Shown one piece after another: positions 50,162-58,760 of a stretch of 64,000 nucleotides of DNA; positions within the stretch are counted from its first letter, which is position 1, and the number at the start of each line of letters is the position of its first letter. The position numbers were made by a program, and so were the translations under genes. Under the pieces are notes generated by a model, which was given only the letters and a program-made list of their open reading frames with translations, was not told the DNA's origin and ran no database searches. Source of the stretch: Catellatospora sp. IY07-71 (GTDB lineage Bacteria; Actinomycetota; Actinomycetes; Mycobacteriales; Micromonosporaceae); NCBI RefSeq assembly GCF_018326265.1, contig NZ_AP023360.1:5737501-5801500 (forward strand), given 5' to 3'.

Positions 50162-51208
50162 ATGCGCTACCGCGTACTCGGCCGCACCGGCATCGACGTC
50201 AGCACCTACTGCCTCGGCACCATGATGCTCGGCAGCGTCGGCAACCCCGACCACGACGACTGCACCCGCATCATCCACCACGCCCTCGACCACGGCATCA
50301 ACTTCATCGACACCGCCGACATGTACTCCGCCGGCGAATCCGAGACCATCGTCGGCAAAGCCCTCCAGCACCACCGCGACGACGTCATCCTCGCCACCAA
50401 AGTCCACTTCCCCATGGGCGAAGGACGCAACCGCGGCGGCAACAACCGCCGCTGGATCCTCACCGCCGTCCACGACAGCCTCCGCCGCCTCCAGACCGAC
50501 TGGATCGACCTCTACCAGATCCACCGCCCCGACCACACCACCGACATCGCCGAAACCCTCGCCACCCTCGACGACCTCGTCCGCGCCGGAAAGATCCGCG
50601 CCTACGGCTGCTCCACCTTCCCCGCCGAAGAGATCGTCGAAGCCCACCACACCGCCCACCAGCGCGGCATCAGCCCGTTCCGCACCGAGCAGCCGCCATA
50701 CTCGCTGCTCGCCCGCGGCATCGAAGCCGACATCCTGCCCGTCGCCCAGCGATACGGCATGGGCGTACTCACCTGGAGCCCACTCGCCTCCGGCTTCCTC
50801 TCCGGACACATCCGGCGCGACACCGTCGACCTCACCACCGGCCGCGCCGCCCTCACCCCACACCGCTTCGACCCCACCACACCCGGCAACCACGCCAAAT
50901 ACGCCGCACTCGAACAGCTCACCGCACTCGCCGCCGACCTCGGCACCACACTGCCCGCGCTCGCCGTAGCGTTCACCCAGGCCCACCCCGCCGTCACCGC
51001 AACCATCCTCGGACCACGCACCATGGCACAGCTCGACGCCGCACTCAAGGGAGCCGAGTTGGCGCTCGACGACGCGACCCTGGACCGGATCGACGAGATC
51101 GTCGCGCCCGGCACCGACCTCTACCGTCCCGACGGCGCCTGGCAGCCCCCGGCCCTGGCCGACCGGCGCCTGCGCCGCCGCCCACACGACGAGCGCGCCG
51201 CCGCCTGA
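50162..51208 (+). CDS. Aldo/keto reductase
   Basis: A 348-residue AKR with the catalytic tetrad visible: D50 (INFIDTAD), Y55 (DMYSAGESE), K80 (LATKVHF) and H121 (YQIHRPD). YGMGVLTWSPLASGFLSG and the C-terminal ILGPRTMAQLDAAL are the NADPH-binding region. It reduces carbonyls with NADPH in the cytoplasm. A GGGGAGAG ribosome site precedes ATG 50162. The MerR-type promoter suggests induction by an electrophile or drug. Confidence 0.93.
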   Translation: MRYRVLGRTGIDVSTYCLGTMMLGSVGNPDHDDCTRIIHHALDHGINFIDTADMYSAGESETIVGKALQHHRDDVILATKVHFPMGEGRNRGGNNRRWILTAVHDSLRRLQTDWIDLYQIHRPDHTTDIAETLATLDDLVRAGKIRAYGCSTFPAEEIVEAHHTAHQRGISPFRTEQPPYSLLARGIEADILPVAQRYGMGVLTWSPLASGFLSGHIRRDTVDLTTGRAALTPHRFDPTTPGNHAKYAALEQLTALAADLGTTLPALAVAFTQAHPAVTATILGPRTMAQLDAALKGAELALDDATLDRIDEIVAPGTDLYRPDGAWQPPALADRRLRRRPHDERAAA

Positions 51209-51725
51209 CATCGCCAGCCATAAGATCCTCACGGGCCGGGGGAGCGCGGCGAACCCGGCCCGCTCGGCACCCCGCTACCCACCACCGCCCTCTGGGGACT
51301 GCCCGCCACCCCCACCGCCGCGTTGATCATGAACTTATGGACGTGTTCGACGGCGTGTCCCCACCCCGCCGCCGTGATCGACTCACCGCGCCGAGCGGCA
51401 GCAGACGAAGATCGCGTCGATCTTGCACGGAGTGTTGGGGATATGCCCGGATAGGGCGTGTCGCACCCACAGCACACGCAAGATCAACGCGATCTTGAGC
51501 CGGCCGCTATCAGCCGCCGAAACGGCGCCGAGGGGTTCGCCTGGTCGCGAGGGGGGCAGCTGGTCCCTTTGTCGCGGTAATGCGTGGTTAGTCGGGTATG
51601 GGTCCGGCCAGGAAAACGGCTCTACGTGGCCCTCAGGACGTTTTGCCAGGTCAGAGGGCATTTGTGGGGTGCTTTGGGCCGTATCTCGCTCGACGGGTGG
51701 CCCGCCCGGGCCTAACGTCCGCCTC
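51209..51725. other. Intergenic region with palindromic repeat
   Basis: The 517 bp between the aldo/keto reductase and GNAT genes contains the repeat copy at 51408-51496. The rest shows no convincing gene, promoter or RNA by eye. Confidence 0.5.
51408..51496 (-). repeat. Palindromic intergenic repeat, copy 2
   Basis: Outer arms AAGATCGCGT / ACGCGATCTT and inner arms GATCTTGC / GCAAGATC enclose a core with ATATGCCCG. Positions 51419-51485 on the reverse strand align without gaps to 24025-24091 (about 79% identical). The outer arms are not shared by copy 1. Confidence 0.75.
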
Positions 51726-52163
51726 ATGACCATCATCTACGGCTGGCGGGCGCCGTTCGACAACACCGAGCTCGACGCGCTGCACGCCGCAGGCTTCGGG
51801 TACGAACCGTCCGGCCACGACTGGTGGGCGCAGGTGAGCCGGCACAGCCTCGGCTGGGTGTGCGCGCGTGACGGCGCGCGGCTCGTCGGCTTCGTCAACG
51901 TCGCCTGGGACGGCTCCGGGCACGCGTTCCTCCTGGACACCGTCGTCGCTGACGGCGAACGCCGCCGCGGCGTGGGCACGGGGCTGGTCGACGAGGCGGT
52001 GCGCCAGGCGTCGGCGGCCGGGTGCGCATGGCTGCACGTCGACTTCGAGCGTCACCTGCGCGGCTTCTACTTCGACTCGTGCGGCTTCCGGCCCACCGAC
52101 GCGGGTCTCATCGCGCTGCCGGCTGATGGCGTACACCCCATCAAGGAAACGACCCGCCACTGA
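51726..52163 (+). CDS. GNAT family N-acetyltransferase
   Basis: A 145-residue single-domain GNAT: HDWWAQVSRHSLGWVCARDGARLVGFVNVAWDG (strands 2-4, landmark), FLLDTVVADGERRRGVGTGLVDEAV as the acetyl-CoA loop, and LRGFYFDSCGFRPTDAG as motif B. The substrate is unknown. No ribosome site stands out before ATG 51726. Confidence 0.87.
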   Translation: MTIIYGWRAPFDNTELDALHAAGFGYEPSGHDWWAQVSRHSLGWVCARDGARLVGFVNVAWDGSGHAFLLDTVVADGERRRGVGTGLVDEAVRQASAAGCAWLHVDFERHLRGFYFDSCGFRPTDAGLIALPADGVHPIKETTRH

Positions 52164-52627
52164 GCCCCAGCTGACGGTCAGTGTGACCCGGACCAGGGGA
52201 TTCTGTCGCCACAGCGGCGATCTCAGACCGTTTCTGCAGGTCAGGGGCCATATCTGAACTCTGTGCCGGCGAATGTCGAGCAAGATCCGAAGTCAGCCGG
52301 CGCCGGCACGCAGTGGTGGTCATCGAACGGCGGGTGAGACGTCTTCCCGCGCATCCTCAAGTGTCTCCAAACCGTGTCGGCCGGTGGCTCAGCGGTCGCC
52401 GAAGGCTCCGGATCGCGTTTGGAGGCGTTCTGCGGACACGTTCACCGGAATCCCGTCGCACGAACATAACAGTCATTATGTTGTATCGCATTTATGAGCC
52501 GAACTCTCATCCTGAGCCTGTTTTCTGATTATTGAATTACTGATAATGCCAATCCGTTAATTGGCCGAGGCACGGGTGAGCTGGAACGGCTTCTGGGACG
52601 CCCGGCGGCAGTGTCGGACGGTGGTGT
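52164..52627. other. Intergenic region containing an AT-rich island
   Basis: This 464 bp interval has no supported gene. Its right part, about 52460-52562, is visibly AT-rich (around 40% GC by eye) in a genome of roughly 70% GC. It contains CATAA...TTATG and the near-repeats CTGATTAT / CTGATAAT. The left part has the palindrome GCCGGCGCCGGC. It lies downstream of the P-loop gene's stop and may be a foreign remnant or a protein-binding region. Confidence 0.5.
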
Positions 52628-53254
52628 TCAGAGTCCGAACAACGTTGCGACGCGGTCGACGAGTTCGTCCTCGGACATCGCGCCGTCGACGTCGATGACG
52701 GGCAGGTTCAGGCGGGCCACTTCCCCGCGCAGCCGGTCGGTGAACATCCGTTCCCGCTCGAACAGGTTGCGCAGCGCCTGCTCCGGGTCGCTGGTCCGGC
52801 CGGCGATCTTCCAGGTGGAGCCCCGGGTGTCGAAGGCGGTCCGCCGGAAGGCCGGGGTGGGCAGCAGCCAGACCGCGTGCTCACGGGTCGCGAGCAGCGG
52901 CTCGACCAGGTGCGGCAGCAGGCGGAAGCCTTCGGCGACGACGTGCGGCGAGGCGGGCATCGTGGCCAGGTCGTGGACGATGTGGTCGAAGCCCTCGCCC
53001 CGATACCAGTGGAACGTGTCCAGCATGACCTGCGGGGACCGCAGCAGCCAGCGCTCGTCCATGTCCATCGCGGCGAAGGCGCTCAGCAGCGGGCTGTCCT
53101 GCGGGGTGCTGCGCGCGGCGTGCTCGGTCATCACGTCGTCGGTGGCGTAGAGCCGCAGGCCGTGGCGGTCGGCGAGCCGCCGGGCGACGGTTGATTTGGC
53201 GGCGCCGCTGGCGCCGCCGATCCAGTAGACGTGCGTCAGCTGGGGTGTGGGCAT
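52628..53254 (-). CDS. P-loop ATPase/kinase-like protein with variant Walker A
   Basis: A 208-residue AAA_18/kinase-like protein. Walker A is G-G-A-S-G-A-A-K-S-T (residues 13-22), with Ala19 in place of the usual Gly before Lys20. LYATDDVMTEHAAR resembles a kinase acceptor-site segment, and VVAEGFRLLPHLVEPLL a Walker B-like strand. The C-terminal half is helical. It probably phosphorylates a small molecule. The start at 53254 is 64 bp from the divergent methyltransferase. Confidence 0.75.
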   Translation of the reverse strand: MPTPQLTHVYWIGGASGAAKSTVARRLADRHGLRLYATDDVMTEHAARSTPQDSPLLSAFAAMDMDERWLLRSPQVMLDTFHWYRGEGFDHIVHDLATMPASPHVVAEGFRLLPHLVEPLLATREHAVWLLPTPAFRRTAFDTRGSTWKIAGRTSDPEQALRNLFERERMFTDRLRGEVARLNLPVIDVDGAMSEDELVDRVATLFGL

Positions 53255-53318
53255 TCTTCACCGTAAGCGCTGCCGATATTCGCGGGCGTGGTGTCGCGGC
53301 CGGCGGTACGGTCCGCCG

Positions 53319-54065
53319 GTGAGTGATTCCACGTACGACGGGGACGGCTTCTTCGGTGAGCCGGTGGCGGCGGGGTACGACGACGCGGTGTCGGACTGGT
53401 TCCGGCCGGAGGTGGTCGGCGCGGCCGTGGAGGTGCTGGCGGGGCTGGCCGATGGCGGCCGGGCGCTGGAGTTCGCGATCGGCACGGGCCGGATCGCGCT
53501 GCCGCTGGCGCAGCGCGGCGTGCCGGTGCACGGCATCGACCTGTCGCGGGCGATGGTGTCGCGGCTGCGGGCCAAGCCGGGCGGTGACACGATCGAGGTG
53601 ACCATGGGCGACATCGCCTCGACGCAGGTGGCGGGAACGTTCTCGGTCGTGTATCTCGTCTTCAATACGATCATGAACCTGACCACGCAGGACGCGCAGG
53701 TGGAGTGTTTCCGCAACGCCGCGGCGCACCTCTCCCCCGGCGGCACGTTCGTCGTCGAGGTGATGGTGCCTGAGCTGCGGAAACTCCCGGCCGGGCAGAG
53801 TGCGGTGCCGTTCCGGGTCACCCCGACGCGGTGGGCGTTCGACCACTACGACGTGGCCACGCAGGCGATGAGCTCGAACTACGTGGAGGTGGTGGACGGA
53901 CGCGGCTCGTACCGGTCCATCCCCTTCCGTTATGCGTGGCCGGCGGAGTTCGACCTGATGGCGCGGCTGGCCGGGCTGCGGCTGCGCGAGCGCTGGGCGG
54001 ACTGGGACGGTACGCCGTTCGGCAGCGAGAGCGAGAAGCACGTGTCGGTGTGGGAGAAGCCCTGA
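53319..54065 (+). CDS. Class I SAM-dependent methyltransferase
   Basis: A 248-residue methyltransferase from GTG 53319. Motif I is ALEFAIGTGRIALPLAQRG, the acidic residue after strand 2 is HGIDLS, then TFSVVYLVFNTIMNL and LSPGGTFVVEV (motifs post-I and III). It belongs to the Methyltransf_25-like group. The substrate is unknown. It is monocistronic and divergent from the P-loop gene. Confidence 0.87.
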   Translation: MSDSTYDGDGFFGEPVAAGYDDAVSDWFRPEVVGAAVEVLAGLADGGRALEFAIGTGRIALPLAQRGVPVHGIDLSRAMVSRLRAKPGGDTIEVTMGDIASTQVAGTFSVVYLVFNTIMNLTTQDAQVECFRNAAAHLSPGGTFVVEVMVPELRKLPAGQSAVPFRVTPTRWAFDHYDVATQAMSSNYVEVVDGRGSYRSIPFRYAWPAEFDLMARLAGLRLRERWADWDGTPFGSESEKHVSVWEKP

Positions 54066-54191
54066 TCTGGCATTTCCTGGCCGACACGCGGCCGGGGCCG
54101 TTGGTGCTCACGTTCTGTGTCGATAGTGTCACCGCCGGAAGTTGACCGGGTACTGCGGGTGTTCCGTGGTCATCACCGACGGGGGTTCTAC

Positions 54192-54710
54192 ATGTCCGTA
54201 TCCAGGATCGTCCGATGGGCTGCCGCTGCGGCCATCGTCACGGCCGGCGCGCTGGCCGGTCCGGCGAGCGCCGCTCCGCCTGCTGAGCCGCCGGCGGCGC
54301 CGGGGACGCAGGCGAGCCGGTTCGAGGTGCCGCTGACGGGTTCGGCGACGTTCGAGGAGCTGGGTGAGCTGGCGTTCACGGGCACGGTGCGGGTGGCCGT
54401 GTCGAACCCGGCTGACGCGGCGGCGAAGCGGATCATCCACACGCGGCTGGGCGAGGTGGTCGGCACGGGCACCGGCGTGACGTGTGAGGCGCGCAGCGCG
54501 GAGCACTTCCGGCTGGCGGCGGCGGAGACGCTGACGTTCACGGGCACGTTCGACCTGGTGCCGCCGGACGGTACGGCGGCCGGTGACGCGGCTGAGGCGT
54601 GCTGGGGCCAGCACCTGGACGTGCGGTTCACGGTGGCGCTGGGTGCCGACGGCAAGGTCACGGGTGAGCCGACGGCGGTCGTGGCGGCCGAGGAGGTTCC
54701 GGCGCCGTAG
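54192..54710 (+). CDS. Secreted protein of unknown function
   Basis: A 172-residue exported protein from ATG 54192. The signal peptide has basic SVSRIVR, a hydrophobic core AAAAAIVTAGALAG and a likely cut after PASA-APP. A Pro-rich linker follows. The mature domain is beta-rich (FEELGELAFTGTVRVAVSN and so on) with two cysteines (C in VTCEARS and EACWGQH) that could form a disulfide. I do not recognise the family. It is released or loosely wall-bound. Confidence 0.7.
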   Translation: MSVSRIVRWAAAAAIVTAGALAGPASAAPPAEPPAAPGTQASRFEVPLTGSATFEELGELAFTGTVRVAVSNPADAAAKRIIHTRLGEVVGTGTGVTCEARSAEHFRLAAAETLTFTGTFDLVPPDGTAAGDAAEACWGQHLDVRFTVALGADGKVTGEPTAVVAAEEVPAP

Positions 54711-54807
54711 TGGTGCGGGTTCGGAGGCGGGTCGTGCTGCGGCACGGCCCGCCTTTTTCGTCGCCGGGCTTTACCCGGCCCCTGGGGCAGGACGCAGACT
54801 GGCGCGC

Positions 54808-55653
54808 ATGGCGATCGGGGATACACGGCGCGGCGGGCTGACGACCGGTGAGTTCGGCCGGCGGTCGGGCCTGTCGCTGAAGGCGTTGCGGTTGTACGAC
54901 GTGTCGGGGCTGCTGTGCCCGGCGCGGGTGGATCCGGTGACGGGTTACCGGTGGTATGCGGTGGAGCAGCTGGCGCGGGCGCGGCGGATCAGCATGCTGC
55001 GCCAGCTGGAGATGCCGCTGGCGGTGATCGGCGAGCTGCTGCTGCTGTCCGACGAGGAGGCGGTGTTGCGGCTGGAGCGGTGGTGGTCGGCGCAGGAGGC
55101 GGCGGCGGTGGCGCGGCGGGGCACGCTGGCGCAGCTGCGGGCCGAGCTGTTGCGGGCGGCGGTGCCGGATGCGTCGTATGCGGTGGCGGTGCGGCGGGTG
55201 CCGGAGGTGAAGGTGGCGGCGCTGCGGTTCGAGGTGGATCAGCAGGGGCTGGTGGCGGCGATGCGGTTGGGTGAGGACGTGTTGCGGCGGCATCTGGCGG
55301 CTTCCGGTGTGGGGCCGGGTGGGCCGTTGCGGGTGCTGTATCTGGGTCCGGTGACGCCGGACTGTGCTGCGCCGATCGAGGTGTGCGTGCCGTTCTCGGG
55401 TGGGCTGGAGCCGGTCGGGGATGTGGTGGTGCGGCTGGAGGCGGCGCGTACGGAGGTGTTCTGCACCGTGCTGCGGGATGACTGCTTCTATCCGCGGATC
55501 ATGTCGGCGTATGCGGCGGTGGACGGGTTCGTGCGGGATGCGGGTCTGGTGGCGGCGGGTCCGGTGCGGGAGGTGTATCTGGCGGACTGGGATGCGGTGG
55601 CCGGGGATGCGCCGTACGCGGAGGTGGCGGTGCCGGTGGAGGGGTGGTCGTGA
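54808..55653 (+). CDS. MerR family regulator with GyrI-like effector domain
   Basis: A 281-residue regulator. The N-terminal HTH is LTTGEFGRRSGLSLKALRLYDVSGLLCPARVD (parts) with GYRWYAVEQLARARRI, then a dimerisation helix, then a GyrI-like ligand domain from about residue 125 (YAVAVRRVPEVKVAALRFEV... C-terminal ending in AEVAVPVEG). BmrR-type proteins bind lipophilic cations or similar drugs. The stop overlaps the start of the transglutaminase-like gene (TGATG), an unusual partner. Confidence 0.9.
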   Translation: MAIGDTRRGGLTTGEFGRRSGLSLKALRLYDVSGLLCPARVDPVTGYRWYAVEQLARARRISMLRQLEMPLAVIGELLLLSDEEAVLRLERWWSAQEAAAVARRGTLAQLRAELLRAAVPDASYAVAVRRVPEVKVAALRFEVDQQGLVAAMRLGEDVLRRHLAASGVGPGGPLRVLYLGPVTPDCAAPIEVCVPFSGGLEPVGDVVVRLEAARTEVFCTVLRDDCFYPRIMSAYAAVDGFVRDAGLVAAGPVREVYLADWDAVAGDAPYAEVAVPVEGWS

Positions 55654-56519
55654 TGGTGCGGGATTGGTCGGGTCACTCCCCCTACAGCGATCCGGGTGGG
55701 TTCGGGCCGTTGCTGGACGGGTTGCCGGGTGATGTGCGGGAGCTGGCGGCGGTGGTGCGCAACGTGCTGGTGCACTATCGGGCGGCGGGGATCGTGTTCG
55801 AGGGCGAGCGGCTGGCGGAGATCGACCATCGGTGGGTGGACCGGATCCTGGCGGCCGATCAGGGGCGTTTCCCGGTGCCGCTGGAGGTGCCGCGGCCGGT
55901 GGGGTCGCGGGTGGTGGGCTGCTGCCGGGATTTCACGCTGCTGACGGTGGCGGCGTTGCGGCAGCGTGGGGTGCTGGCGCGGTCGCGGGTGGGGTTCGCG
56001 CCGTATCTGGTGCCGGGTTTCCACTGCGATCACGTGGTGGCGGAGTTCTGGGACGGCGAGCGGTGGGTATGGGTGGACGCCCAGCTGGACCCGGTGCGGG
56101 ATTGGGGGTTCGACCCGGCTGACGTGCCGCGCTCGGCGTTCGCGTCGGCGGCGTCGGTGTGGTCGGCGTACCGGCGGGGTGAGGTGGACGTGGACCGCTA
56201 TGGGGTGGATCCGGGTCTGCCGCAGTTGTGCGGCGCGTGGCTGGTGTTCGACTACGTGCTGCTGGAACTGGCGCATCGGCAGGGTGATGAGCTGCTGTTG
56301 TGGGACGGCTGGGGTGGCATGGTCGAGGATCTGGCGGAGGCGGAGCTGGGGCTGGCCGATGAGGTGTCGGCGCTGCTGCTGGCGGCGGACGGTGGTGACG
56401 GCTCGGCCGAGCGGGAGCTGGCAACCTGGTATACGCGGGATGCGCGGCTGCGCCCGTCGGGCCGGGTGCGCTGCCGCTCCCCGCGTGGTGTGACGGAGTG
56501 GGTGGAGCTGCGCGGCTGA
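55653..56519 (+). CDS. Transglutaminase-like cysteine protease-fold protein
   Basis: A 288-residue cytoplasmic protein with a transglutaminase core. The catalytic triad fits Cys in GCCRDFTLLTVAALR, His in FHCDHVVAEFWDGERW and Asp in VWVDAQLDPVRDW. This short bacterial group is usually regarded as protease or amidase-like rather than cross-linking. It lacks a signal peptide. It is translated together with the upstream MerR regulator, which may sense its substrate or product. Confidence 0.82.
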   Translation: MVRDWSGHSPYSDPGGFGPLLDGLPGDVRELAAVVRNVLVHYRAAGIVFEGERLAEIDHRWVDRILAADQGRFPVPLEVPRPVGSRVVGCCRDFTLLTVAALRQRGVLARSRVGFAPYLVPGFHCDHVVAEFWDGERWVWVDAQLDPVRDWGFDPADVPRSAFASAASVWSAYRRGEVDVDRYGVDPGLPQLCGAWLVFDYVLLELAHRQGDELLLWDGWGGMVEDLAEAELGLADEVSALLLAADGGDGSAERELATWYTRDARLRPSGRVRCRSPRGVTEWVELRG

Positions 56520-56528
56520 CGGCCGGGG

Positions 56529-57431
56529 TCAGGTGCCGGCCGGTTCGGGTGTGTGGCCGCAGGTCGCGGGGCCGCAGATGGCTTTGTGGTCGCGGCCCCA
56601 CAGGTAGGTGTCTCGTTCGGTGGCTCGGGCGAGGTGGACCAGGCGGGCCTGCCGGTGTCGGGGCAGGTTCCGGGGCAGTGCCGTGAACGTCTCCGGCATG
56701 ACGGCGACCATGCTGCTGACCTGCTCGCCGTCGTACATCCGCAGGAGTGCGGTGCACTGCCACCAGCGGATGGCGTCGCCGCTGCCGTCGGCGCGGCCGG
56801 GCCAGTAGTAGCTGGCGGGGTCGGGGACGAGGTAGTGGACTCCGTCGGGGTGGAGGTGCCGGCGGAGCCACGGCCCGCCGGTGCCGAGACCGAGGCGCAG
56901 CTGTGCGGCCTCCTCGTGGAGGGCGCATACCGTGCCGGTGTCGAGGGCTTTGAGGACGTGTGCCGTCGGGGGCAGCGGCTGTTCACCGGCCGGGGCGCGT
57001 ACCGGCCAGCGTCCGAGCAGCGCAGCGGCCTCCTGCCGCAGGTTCAGCGTCGGTGGGGTGCTGCGGCGTTGCGGGATCGGCGGTGGCGGTGTCCAGTGGG
57101 GATGGCGCGCTTCGATGTGGCTGAGCATCCATGCTCGCGCCTGCGGGCCGGCGGTGTTCCAGGTCCAGCTCATGGGCCGCCGGGTCAGGGCCTGTTCGCG
57201 TGTGCTGGGGGTGGTCCCACGCCGGGATGGAAGCCATCGCCTGGGCCGGGTCGCGTGGGGCAGGTTGTGGCAGAGGTCGGCCAGGGTCCGGATACGTTCC
57301 AGGATCTTGTCCGGTGGCTGGTCCGCTGGCAGCCGTTTGGCTTCGGCGGCCAGGTGGCGGATCTCCATGAAAGCCATGGCCGACAAGAGCGCGGCGACTT
57401 CCCGGTCCTGTTCGGCCTCGCGGTGCCTCAT
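56529..57431 (-). CDS. Uncharacterised soluble protein
   Basis: A 300-residue protein from ATG 57431 (a longer frame starts at 57485). The N-terminal third is helical (EVAALLSAMAFMEIRHLAAEAKRLP), the centre is Pro/Arg-rich (TPPPPIPQRRSTPPT), and the C-terminal half has HEEAAQLRLGLGTGGPWLRRHL, YLVPDPASYYWPG and GRDHKAICGPATCGH. I recognise no family. The two Cys and His residues at the end could bind metal. It is monocistronic or read with the metallopeptidase gene upstream. Confidence 0.55.
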   Translation of the reverse strand: MRHREAEQDREVAALLSAMAFMEIRHLAAEAKRLPADQPPDKILERIRTLADLCHNLPHATRPRRWLPSRRGTTPSTREQALTRRPMSWTWNTAGPQARAWMLSHIEARHPHWTPPPPIPQRRSTPPTLNLRQEAAALLGRWPVRAPAGEQPLPPTAHVLKALDTGTVCALHEEAAQLRLGLGTGGPWLRRHLHPDGVHYLVPDPASYYWPGRADGSGDAIRWWQCTALLRMYDGEQVSSMVAVMPETFTALPRNLPRHRQARLVHLARATERDTYLWGRDHKAICGPATCGHTPEPAGT

Positions 57432-57511
57432 CACGGATCCTTTCCCCTGCCCGGTGCGCCGGTGCCGTCGCGGGTTCGTCGGCACCGGCGCACCGTACCT
57501 GGTGTGGGTGT

Positions 57512-58243
57512 TCAGCTGAGGTCGCAGGCGTCGAGGGAGCGTTCGTATCCGTTGAAGAAGGCGCGGGTGCGCTGCTGGACGGTGCCGTGGGAGTCGGGGG
57601 CGAACCAGGGTTGGCCTTCGGGGTCGCCGACGGCGAGCAGTCCGGTGCGGAACTCGTCGAGGTCGCCGTCGGCGAGGGCGAGGTCGCCGCTGCGGACGGA
57701 GTCGCCGAGGTAGGCGCCGGCCATGCAGTCGGCCTGGAGTTCGTGGTCGATGGCGTAGCGGTGTTCGATGCCGAGGCGTTGCTGGACGGCGTGGGCGTAT
57801 TCGTGGCCGAGCAGGTAGAAGACGAAGGCGTCGCCGATGCGGCGGAATGCGGTGACGGCCCAGTCGGCGTCGTAGGCGATGAAGTCCCCGGCCGGGCAGT
57901 AGACGGCGTTGTTGGCGGGGATGGGTTCGGGGCCGCAGGCGAGGTCGCCGGTGTCGCGGTAGGGGGTGACGGTGCGCACGGGGGTGAACGCGACGCCGGA
58001 GTCGGTGAAGACGGCCTGCCAGTAGCGTTCGGCCTGGCCGACGGCACCGCGGGCGTCGCGCTGGAACTCTTCGACGGTCTTGGTGCCGTCGATCTCGGCG
58101 CTGGCGGTGGCCTGTGGGGCGTTGGGCTGGGGTGCACTGTCGTCGGGCAGGGTGGGTTCGTCGGGCAGGGCGCCGCAGCCGAGGGTCAGCACGGTGGCGG
58201 TGGCGAGTGCGACGGTCCAGCGGGTGCGGTGGCGGGCGGGCAT
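57512..58243 (-). CDS. Zinc metallopeptidase-like lipoprotein (YpfJ type)
   Basis: A 243-residue lipoprotein from ATG 58243, preceded by AAAGGACGAG. The signal has basic ARHRTRW, a hydrophobic core and lipobox LTLGC (cleavage before Cys). The mature part has VYCPAGDFIAYD and the zinc motif HEYAHAVQQRLG, with ELQADCMAGAYLGD supplying the third ligand (E/D). YpfJ-like neutral zinc metallopeptidases have this order. It acts at the outer face of the membrane; substrates are not known. Confidence 0.87.
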   Translation of the reverse strand: MPARHRTRWTVALATATVLTLGCGALPDEPTLPDDSAPQPNAPQATASAEIDGTKTVEEFQRDARGAVGQAERYWQAVFTDSGVAFTPVRTVTPYRDTGDLACGPEPIPANNAVYCPAGDFIAYDADWAVTAFRRIGDAFVFYLLGHEYAHAVQQRLGIEHRYAIDHELQADCMAGAYLGDSVRSGDLALADGDLDEFRTGLLAVGDPEGQPWFAPDSHGTVQQRTRAFFNGYERSLDACDLS

Positions 58244-58379
58244 CGCTCGTCCTTTCGGGGGCTGTCTTCTGTTGTAGCCGATGCCCACATCAGTGCAAGA
58301 TCTGTCGCGGCTCAGGGCGATGTCACTCCTGCCTGGTTCGATGGGGCCCGACGGTTCGACATCATGCAGAGGAGACCTT

Positions 58380-58751
58380 GTGGGTACGTGGGGCAGCGGG
58401 AATTTCGAGAGCGACACGGCGCTGGATCACCTGTCGATCGTCGTCGACCGGCTCGTCGCGGAGGTCGCCGAGGCGATGGCCGGCGATCCTGTCGACCTCG
58501 AGCCCGATGAGTACTGGGGTGTCGCCGTGCCGTGCAACCTGGAGTTGCTGCACGTCCTCGTCCAGGCCGGCTACGCCGCCAGTGCCCTGCCGCAGGCCGG
58601 GGTGATCGAGGAATGGAAGAAGGCTTTCCTCGCCGTCTGGGAGCGGACCATCGACGGCCTGGAGCCCTCGCCGGCCTTCAAGGAGGAACGGCGGTCGGTG
58701 CTGAACCGTACGTTCGACCAGCTGGCCGACGTCGCCGCCGGGCGGCCGTAG
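58380..58751 (+). CDS. DUF4259 domain-containing protein
   Basis: A 123-residue protein from GTG 58380, which begins GTWGSGNFESDTALDHL, the fixed start of DUF4259. GAGGAGACC-like sequence lies just upstream. The rest is helical (LVAEVAEAMAGD, CNLELLHVLVQAGYA, WKKAFLAVWERTID). DUF4259 proteins are small and often occur near immunity genes, but the function is unknown. The next gene starts 9 bp later. Confidence 0.85.
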   Translation: MGTWGSGNFESDTALDHLSIVVDRLVAEVAEAMAGDPVDLEPDEYWGVAVPCNLELLHVLVQAGYAASALPQAGVIEEWKKAFLAVWERTIDGLEPSPAFKEERRSVLNRTFDQLADVAAGRP

Positions 58752-58760
58752 GCTCTGGGT

